Shown in pieces: positions 61,116 through 64,000 of a stretch of 64,000 nucleotides of DNA (position 1 is the stretch's first letter; every line of letters begins with the position of its first letter). A program made the translations under genes and the position numbers. The DNA comes from Cryobacterium glaciale. Lineage in GTDB: Bacteria; Actinomycetota; Actinomycetes; Actinomycetales; Microbacteriaceae. The notes under the pieces were generated by a model. The model worked only from the letters and a program-made list of their open reading frames with translations. It did not search any database and had not been told where the DNA came from. The stretch spans positions 62,001 to 126,000 of the forward strand of contig NZ_SOEY01000019.1 in assembly GCF_004402535.1 (NCBI RefSeq), given 5' to 3'.

Positions 61116-61487
61116 TTAGCTGACGCCGAGCAGGTCGATGACGAAGATCAGGGTCTGGCCGGAGAGGCGATGGCCGGAACCGGCCGGGCCGTAGGCGAGG
61201 TGCGGCGGCACCACGAGCTTGCGACGTCCGCCGACCTTCATGCCGGGGATACCTTCCTGCCAGCCCGCGATGAGCGAGCGCAGCGGAAAGTTGATCGACT
61301 GGCCGCGGTTCCAGGACGAGTCGAACTCGTCGCCGGACGCGAACTCGACGCCGAGGTAGTGCACGTCGACGGTGGCGCCGGCGGTCGCCTCAGCGCCATC
61401 ACCGACGACGACATCGGTGATCTCGAGTTGTTCGGGCGCAGCGCCCTCCGGGAAGTCAATTTCGGGCTTGGAATTCAAATCAGTCAT
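61116..61487 (-). CDS. FKBP-type peptidyl-prolyl cis-trans isomerase
   Basis: 123 residues, single FKBP domain without signal peptide. VDVHYLGVEFASGDEFDSSWNRGQSINFPL, VIAGWQEGIPGMKVGGRRKLVVPPHLAYG (in parts) and TLIFVIDLLGV contain the active-site aromatic and acidic residues (Tyr, Asp, Phe, Trp). ATG 61487 is preceded by a G-rich sequence, GGATGGGGGG. The reading frame upstream is open through the frameshifted PrsW gene, so an in-frame fusion is possible on paper (see finding). Confidence 0.94.
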   Translation of the reverse strand: MTDLNSKPEIDFPEGAAPEQLEITDVVVGDGAEATAGATVDVHYLGVEFASGDEFDSSWNRGQSINFPLRSLIAGWQEGIPGMKVGGRRKLVVPPHLAYGPAGSGHRLSGQTLIFVIDLLGVS

Positions 61488-61681
61488 CCCCCCATCCAAC
61501 CCGATTCTGCGCCGGATTGCACGCTGGGCGGGACCCGAAAAAATAATGCTTGCGCCCGGCCGCCAGGGGGTGCACTCTAGGTACACACCAACTCGTCGCA
61601 TCGGGAGAGTCGTCGGCACTGCCACACCACCGAGGCGGCGAGTTTCTGTTGTCGCTGTCGGATCGTGCAGGCTCGGCGCCT

Positions 61682-62915
61682 CTAGCGTGCCGCTGGCGCC
61701 GAGCCGGGCGGTGCCTGCCCGAGCACAGCGGCCCGATGGTGCATCAGCAGTGTGAGCAGGTGCGCTTCGTGGGCCTGCAGTGCCGGAGCGCTCTGGCCGC
61801 GAACGAGGCGGTCGCGCACGAAGGCCAGACGCTTTCGCATCCGCTATGAAGTGGCGCATGGCGAGCTTCTTCGGTCGGTCCTGGCGTTTGCCCCAGGCGA
61901 GTGCCTGGCGTCGACCGGAACCGGTACCGAGCATCGAGACCTCGGCCGCGGTGAACCAGCCGGCCTGCGAGTATTCGTGCAGCCGGCGCAGGGTGATGCG
62001 GGCCTCCTGCCGACGCAGGAACACCACGACGAGAATGGCAGCGATGAACAGGGGCACCTGCACCACCAGGTAGTAATTGAGCACGGACGCGTCGCCGGCG
62101 AGCACGAATGTGGCGCCGTTCCAGAGTGCGTGCAGAAACACTGCGGGAACCAGACCGAGCAGAAAATAACCGACGGCCCCGCCCTTGGTGGCGCCGCGCC
62201 GCGCCGCCAGGCCGAGGGCGAGCCCGACGCAGATGGTGAACGTGACGTGCGCGAGCGGCGAGAACACCCCGCGTAACAGAAAGGTGATGCCGACGGTCTG
62301 CGCGGTGCCCTCGGTGAGGGCCAGCCCGAAATACTGGATATTCTCCGAGAAGGCAAAGCCGGCGGCGATCGCCCCGGCATAGACGACGCCGTCGATGGGG
62401 CCTTCGAAGTGGCGGCGCACCGCCCAGAACAGCACCAGCACTCCGCAACCCTTGGCCACTTCTTCCACGATGGGCGCCTGAATGACAGCGGATGCGAAAT
62501 CACTCCCGGCCAGCGCCCCCGCGCTGGCCGCAATCGTGATCTGAACCCCGAGGTCGAAGACCAGCGCGCTGACGATGGAGATGCCGGCACCCCAAAGCAG
62601 CGCGAAGAGCAGGGCGGGCCGCGGTTCCGGGTCCCAGCGGTCGATCCAGCGCACCGCGACCAGCACGAGCGTGAGCGGCACCAGCGCCAGGAGCATCGCG
62701 AACAGCAGCGCGCCGCTGCCGAGGAACGTGGTGAGGTAGGCGAACACTGCGAGCAGGGCCAGCCCGGCGAGCACGAGGCCGACCACGGCCACGGCTGTAC
62801 GGCCACGGCCGCGCGGGGGAAGCGGCTGGTTCCAGACCGATTGCACCGAGTTGGGACTCACCTGAACGGGCTGGTGCTCGGCTGGCTGGTGGCCTGGTGG
62901 CTGGTCGAGGCGCAT
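61682..62915 (-). pseudogene. PrsW family intramembrane metalloprotease, frameshifted near its 3' end
   Basis: Residues 1-361 are intact: about eight helices with E-E-x-x-K (EEVAKG, 151-156), FAFSENIQ (191-192), His223 (LAHVTF), His262 (LHALWNG). After codon 361 (AAA, 61835-61833) the frame becomes junk, whereas skipping one base restores a conserved-looking tail RLAFVRDRLVRG ... EAHLLTLLMHHRAAVLG ending at TAG 61684-61682 (410 aa in all). An extra base therefore shifts the frame; in the actual frame the ORF runs on through the FKBP gene for 599 residues. Catalytic core could still be functional. Confidence 0.85.
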
Positions 62916-62957
62916 TACTTGAGGTTAGCGGGGCGGGCGGCTCGGTCGTCCAACGAA

Positions 62958-64000
62958 TCAGGCGTCGAACATAGTGCCGGGGTTCAGCAGGCCCAGCGGG
63001 TCGAAGACCGCTTTGAGCTGGCGTTGCAAGACGAGGCTCGTGTCACCGATCTCGTCCCGCAGCCAGCGACGCTTCAGCACGCCGACGCCGTGTTCGCCGG
63101 TGAGCGTGCCGCCGAGAGAGAGGGCTGCCTGGAACATCTCGTCGGCGGCGGCCCAGATCTCGTCTGGCACCGCGGCATCCGCTGCCTCACCCGGCCTGCG
63201 GGTGATCACGAAGTTCGGGTGCAGGTTGCCGTCGCCGGCGTGAGCGACCGTGGGGATGGAAATGCCGGTGCGGGCGCTGATCGAGGCGATCGCATCGAAC
63301 ATCTCGGCCATGCGCGAGCGGGGCACCGACACGTCTTCGATGAGCACCTGGCCCAGCTGCTCGAGGGCCGGGTGCATGGCCCGGCGGATGGCCAGCAGCC
63401 GGTCACCGGAGGCAGCATCCGTTGAGAGGGTGGCTTCGCCGCCGGCTTGGCGCAGCACGATGAGAGCAGCCTCGGCTTCGGCGAGCGCCGCCGGCCCGTC
63501 GGTCTGCACGAGCAGGAACGCGCCGCGGCTGAGCGGCAACCCGGCCGACCCCTCAGGGCCGAGGTAGGTCGCCACGTGCCCCAGGGCGACCGGGTCGATC
63601 AGTTCCATGACGGCGGGGCGGATGCGTGCGGCCGTGATGGCCGCGCTGGCCGCGGCCGCCGCCGTGACCGTGTCGAAAACGGCGCCGATCGTGGCGATCG
63701 TCCCCTCGGTGAGCGCCCGCACTCGCACGGTCGCCTCGACGATGACGCCGAGAGTTCCCTCGGAGCCGGTGAGCAGCGCGGTCAGATCGTAACCGGTGAC
63801 GCCCTTGACGGTGCGATGCCCGGTGCGCAGCAGGCTGCCGTCGGCGAGCACGACGGTCAGGCCGAGAACCGCCTCCCGGGTGACCCCGTACTTCGCGCAG
63901 AGCAGCCCGCCGGCGTTGGTGGCGATGTTGCCGCCGACGGTGGAGATGGCCTTGCTGGCCGGGTCAGGGGCGAACCACAGGTTCTGCCGCGCGAGGGCGT
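62958..64000 (-). CDS. FAD-linked oxidase (GlcD/D-lactate dehydrogenase type), 3' part
   Basis: At least 347 codons, with the start beyond the window edge. PCMH-type FAD domain with STVGGNIATNAGGLLCAKYGVTREAVLGLTVVLADG (in parts) and GSEGTLGVIVEATVRV; C-terminal FAD-oxidase domain with HAGDGNLHPNF and TGEHGVGVLKRRWL, which hold the metal/substrate His residues of glycolate/D-lactate oxidases. Substrate unresolved. Confidence 0.93.
   Translation of the reverse strand, partial: ALARQNLWFAPDPASKAISTVGGNIATNAGGLLCAKYGVTREAVLGLTVVLADGSLLRTGHRTVKGVTGYDLTALLTGSEGTLGVIVEATVRVRALTEGTIATIGAVFDTVTAAAAASAAITAARIRPAVMELIDPVALGHVATYLGPEGSAGLPLSRGAFLLVQTDGPAALAEAEAALIVLRQAGGEATLSTDAASGDRLLAIRRAMHPALEQLGQVLIEDVSVPRSRMAEMFDAIASISARTGISIPTVAHAGDGNLHPNFVITRRPGEAADAAVPDEIWAAADEMFQAALSLGGTLTGEHGVGVLKRRWLRDEIGDTSLVLQRQLKAVFDPLGLLNPGTMFDA

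Noticed and set aside
61116..62915. A single 599-residue PrsW-FKBP fusion protein
   Set aside because: The stretch between the domains is Arg/Pro/Ala-rich junk, the alternative frame gives a better C-terminus with stop, and FKBP has its own ATG.

Overview
The window is a GC-rich actinobacterial chromosome segment, most likely from the family Microbacteriaceae. The markers are ClgR, DUF3046 next to recA, actinobacterial-type RNase J, ThyX, an M16 protease upstream of dapB, an F420-type LLM oxidoreductase, and above all a small DUF7882-type protein of a family I know mainly from Microbacteriaceae. I see no tRNA, rRNA, CRISPR array, prophage, transposase or origin.

Layout. (1) 1-7.6 kb: a housekeeping block on the minus strand (ftsK, pgsA, cinA C-terminal type, clgR, DUF3046, recA, recX, start of miaB), with a LexA-like box overlapping the inferred recA promoter. 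(2) 7.7-11 kb: a three-gene MacAB-like ABC exporter operon, then a 28-bp tandem repeat cluster. (3) 11-18.6 kb: dapA and thyX, then a plus-strand redox/detoxification group (membrane thioredoxin, DUF4395, OsmC, TIGR01777 oxidoreductase), then a TPR protein, dapB, a histidine phosphatase and an M16 protease. (4) 18.7-25.4 kb: a TetR regulator with a palindromic operator, an aldo/keto reductase, prfC behind a duplicated 51-bp leader element, rnj (RNase J), a 58-residue repeat protein and glutathione peroxidase. (5) 25.5-37.7 kb: a branched-chain amino acid/leucine catabolism region (CitE-type lyase, MaoC hydratase, acyl-CoA dehydrogenase, biotin-dependent carboxylase alpha and beta subunits, TetR; then a BCKDH-type E1alpha/E1beta/E2 operon with a divergent Lrp/AsnC regulator). 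Its gene order resembles M. tuberculosis Rv2495c-Rv2506. (6) 37.8-45.4 kb: a six-gene operon for a hydrogenase-4/complex-I-like membrane complex followed by a convergent ArsR regulator. (7) 45.4-51.7 kb: secreted SGNH hydrolase, pnp, amino acid permease, rpsO, DUF7882. (8) 51.8-64 kb: a giant kinase-aminotransferase fusion, AI-2E family protein, LLM oxidoreductase, a protealysin-like M4 protease with its emfourin-type inhibitor, BCCT transporter, PPOX-like protein, DUF167, FKBP, a frameshifted PrsW protease, and the 3' part of an FAD-linked oxidase.

The most notable system is region 6. The complex has the subunit plan of a group 4 [NiFe] hydrogenase (small subunit, two antiporter-like subunits, NuoH-like, NuoK-like and NuoCD-like large subunit), but the large subunit has lost all four nickel-ligating cysteines and the small subunit has Ser where the fourth Fe-S cysteine should be. 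No ferredoxin subunit, formate dehydrogenase or hyp maturation genes are present. It is therefore unlikely to be a hydrogenase and belongs with the poorly understood hydrogenase-related (Ehr-like) complexes. A strong promoter carrying a 24-bp near-perfect palindrome precedes the operon, and the adjacent ArsR gene has a near-ideal promoter that would give a leaderless mRNA. Other points to check are the PrsW frameshift that fuses its reading frame to FKBP, the protealysin/emfourin pair, the tri-domain fusion, several repeat elements and the 58-residue repeat protein.
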